Assembly (NCBI GenBank): GCA_051000755.1
Contig: JBPCNZ010000081.1
Span: 1 to 6,431 of the forward strand
Reading direction: 5' to 3'
Length of the DNA: 6,431 nucleotides
From: JALZAH01 sp051000755
GTDB lineage: Bacteria; Actinomycetota; Acidimicrobiia; Acidimicrobiales; Palsa-688
Shown: in pieces, positions 5,764 to 6,431 of the stretch
Numbering within the stretch: position 1 is the stretch's first letter
Layout of the letters: every line of letters begins with the position of its first letter
Notes under the pieces: generated by a model
Told to the model about the DNA's origin: nothing
What the model saw: the letters and a program-made list of their open reading frames with translations, nothing else
Database searches by the model: none
Translations under genes and position numbers: made by a program

Positions 5764-6320
5764 GCGGGCCCCTCGGGTACCTGTTCTGGCACCGCCCCGG
5801 AGCCGTCGACCGAACCGGCTACGAAGAGTCCCTGCGCGCCTTCCACGAGGCCCTGTCGGCTGACCCGCCGGCCGGTTTCGTCACCTCGTGGACGTGGCGG
5901 CTGGCGGCGCCGCCGTGGTTCGAAGGGGCGGACCCCACCTACCTCGACGTGTACTTGACGGCCGACCTGTCCACCCTCGCCGAGCTGGAGCGGGGTGCCG
6001 TCACCGGCGGGCCCCAGCCCGCCCATGACCAGGCCGCGGCGGTGATGGCAGCCGGCGTCGGCGCCCTCCTCCAGGTCGTCGCCGGCGACCCGAGGGAAGG
6101 GCGGGACCGGCCCCTGGCGTTCGTGGACAAGCCCCACGGCGCCGGGCGGGACCCGTTTGTGGCCGGGCTGGCCGGGCTGGCCGGGCTGGCCGGCGGCGGC
6201 GCGGTGTGGATGCGACGCCTGGTGCTGGGCCCGGGCCCCGAGTACCTGGTGACCGGCGCCGATCACCTCCCGGCGGCCACGGTCTGGTCCACCACGCCCT
6301 CGGCGCTCATCACCGGCTGA
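5760..6320 (+). CDS. Protein of unknown function, possibly two alpha+beta (Dabb-like) repeats
   Basis: I do not recognise the family. The 186-residue product starts at GTG 5760, overlapping the methyltransferase stop as GTGA, so translation is probably coupled. Base composition and codon use look like those of its neighbours, and no signal peptide or membrane helix is evident. Two halves look alike in pattern. The first has a strand-like GYLFWHRPG (6-14), a helix with Y-E-E-S-L-R-A-F-H-E-A-L, a strand-like FVTSWTWRL and an aromatic YLDVYL stretch. The second has LAFVDKPHG, an LAG-rich helix and AVWMRRLVLG...EYLVTG. That order resembles dimeric alpha-beta barrel (ferredoxin-like) domains in tandem, but this is only inference from secondary-structure pattern. 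The helix of the second half contains a 9-bp tandem DNA repeat. Real coding is supported by the coupled start, full-length open frame and clean stop before a hairpin. Confidence 0.8.
   Translation: MSGPLGYLFWHRPGAVDRTGYEESLRAFHEALSADPPAGFVTSWTWRLAAPPWFEGADPTYLDVYLTADLSTLAELERGAVTGGPQPAHDQAAAVMAAGVGALLQVVAGDPREGRDRPLAFVDKPHGAGRDPFVAGLAGLAGLAGGGAVWMRRLVLGPGPEYLVTGADHLPAATVWSTTPSALITG
6161..6193 (+). repeat. 9-bp tandem repeat GGCCGGGCT, about 3.7 copies, inside the coding region
   Basis: Three perfect copies (6161-6169, 6170-6178, 6179-6187) are followed by a partial GGCCGG. The unit keeps the frame and encodes repeated Leu-Ala-Gly (GLAGLAGLAGG). Copy number could vary by slippage without breaking the gene, lengthening or shortening one predicted helix by three residues at a time. 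Confidence 0.85.
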
Positions 6321-6321
6321 G

Positions 6322-6351
6322 TGGCTGGGCCCGTCGCCCGTCGCCCAACCA
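6322..6351 (+). terminator. Candidate hairpin terminator of the GH38-methyltransferase operon
   Basis: TGGCTGGGC (6322-6330) pairs with GCCCAACCA (6343-6351) over eight base pairs with one internal C-A mismatch and a 12-base loop. It begins one base after the stop of the last gene. The following bases (TTGTGGCTGTTGG) are T/G-rich but not a U tract. Its 3' arm can instead pair with GTTGGG at 6360-6365. Confidence 0.4.
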
Positions 6352-6373
6352 TTGTGGCTGTTGGGGTGTCCCC
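6344..6373 (+). promoter_or_regulatory. Alternative hairpins competing with the terminator stem
   Basis: CCCAAC (6344-6349) can pair with GTTGGG (6360-6365), using the same bases as the 3' arm of the upstream hairpin. GGGG (6363-6366) can also pair with CCCC (6370-6373) across a 3-base loop. The three stems cannot all form at once, as in attenuator-like leaders. No function is shown. Confidence 0.25.
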
Positions 6374-6379
6374 GGAAAC

Positions 6380-6385
6380 AGGAGG
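6380..6385 (+). promoter_or_regulatory. Perfect Shine-Dalgarno AGGAGG without a visible start codon
   Basis: AGGAGG is the strongest ribosome-binding sequence in the window, but no ATG, GTG or TTG follows in the remaining 46 bases. The frame containing GTG 6321, GTG 6354 and GTG 6366 stays open to the window end and reads into a Pro/Ala-rich stretch (NTTKPPEPAAPGAP), which could be the N-terminus of a following gene. The candidate start would then lie before the AGGAGG, or the motif is a chance match. Confidence 0.35.
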
Positions 6386-6431
6386 AATCAACACAACCAA
6401 GCCCCCCGAGCCAGCCGCCCCCGGAGCACCC

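Noticed and set aside
6387..6389. ATC as a rare non-standard start codon just after AGGAGG
   Set aside because: The spacing from the Shine-Dalgarno is a single base, too short for normal initiation, and ATC starts are extremely rare.

Overview
This window comes from a GC-rich genome with strongly G/C-biased third codon positions, weak or absent Shine-Dalgarno sites, and GTG and TTG starts. Together with the gene families (a DUF222/13E12-type fragment, a FadE-like acyl-CoA dehydrogenase, an OhrR/OsmC pair) this suggests an actinobacterium. An Acidimicrobiia-like lineage is possible, but that is a guess from gene style and not from a marker gene.

Left part (1-1020). A 3'-truncated DUF222-type fragment (+) runs in from the left edge and stops at 208. 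It converges on a complete OsmC-type peroxiredoxin gene (-, 242-679). Divergent from osmC, and too short for ordinary gene finding, lies the first part of an OhrR/MarR peroxide-sensing repressor (+, 878-991). It keeps the sensor cysteine at residue 15 but is cut before the DNA-binding domain. An osmC gene therefore sits between two broken genes, next to what looks like its own dead regulator.

Middle part (1021-4945). A complete FadE-type acyl-CoA dehydrogenase (-) and a complete GH38 alpha-mannosidase (+) diverge from a gap of under 50 bp. In this gap, candidate promoters for both directions interlock, and both would give leaderless or nearly leaderless mRNAs.

Right part (4942-6431). The GH38 gene is followed without a gap by a SpoU/TrmH-family RNA 2'-O-ribose methyltransferase gene, joined by a TTGA stop/start overlap. 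That gene is followed by a small protein of unknown family, joined by a GTGA overlap. The three form a tight, probably translationally coupled operon with no obvious shared pathway. After it come a candidate terminator hairpin, overlapping alternative hairpins and a perfect AGGAGG with no usable start codon before the window ends.

I see no CRISPR array, insertion sequence, tRNA or rRNA. The most unusual points are the hidden ohrR remnant, the interlocked divergent promoters and the orphan Shine-Dalgarno with its alternative hairpins. None amounts to a clearly new system.
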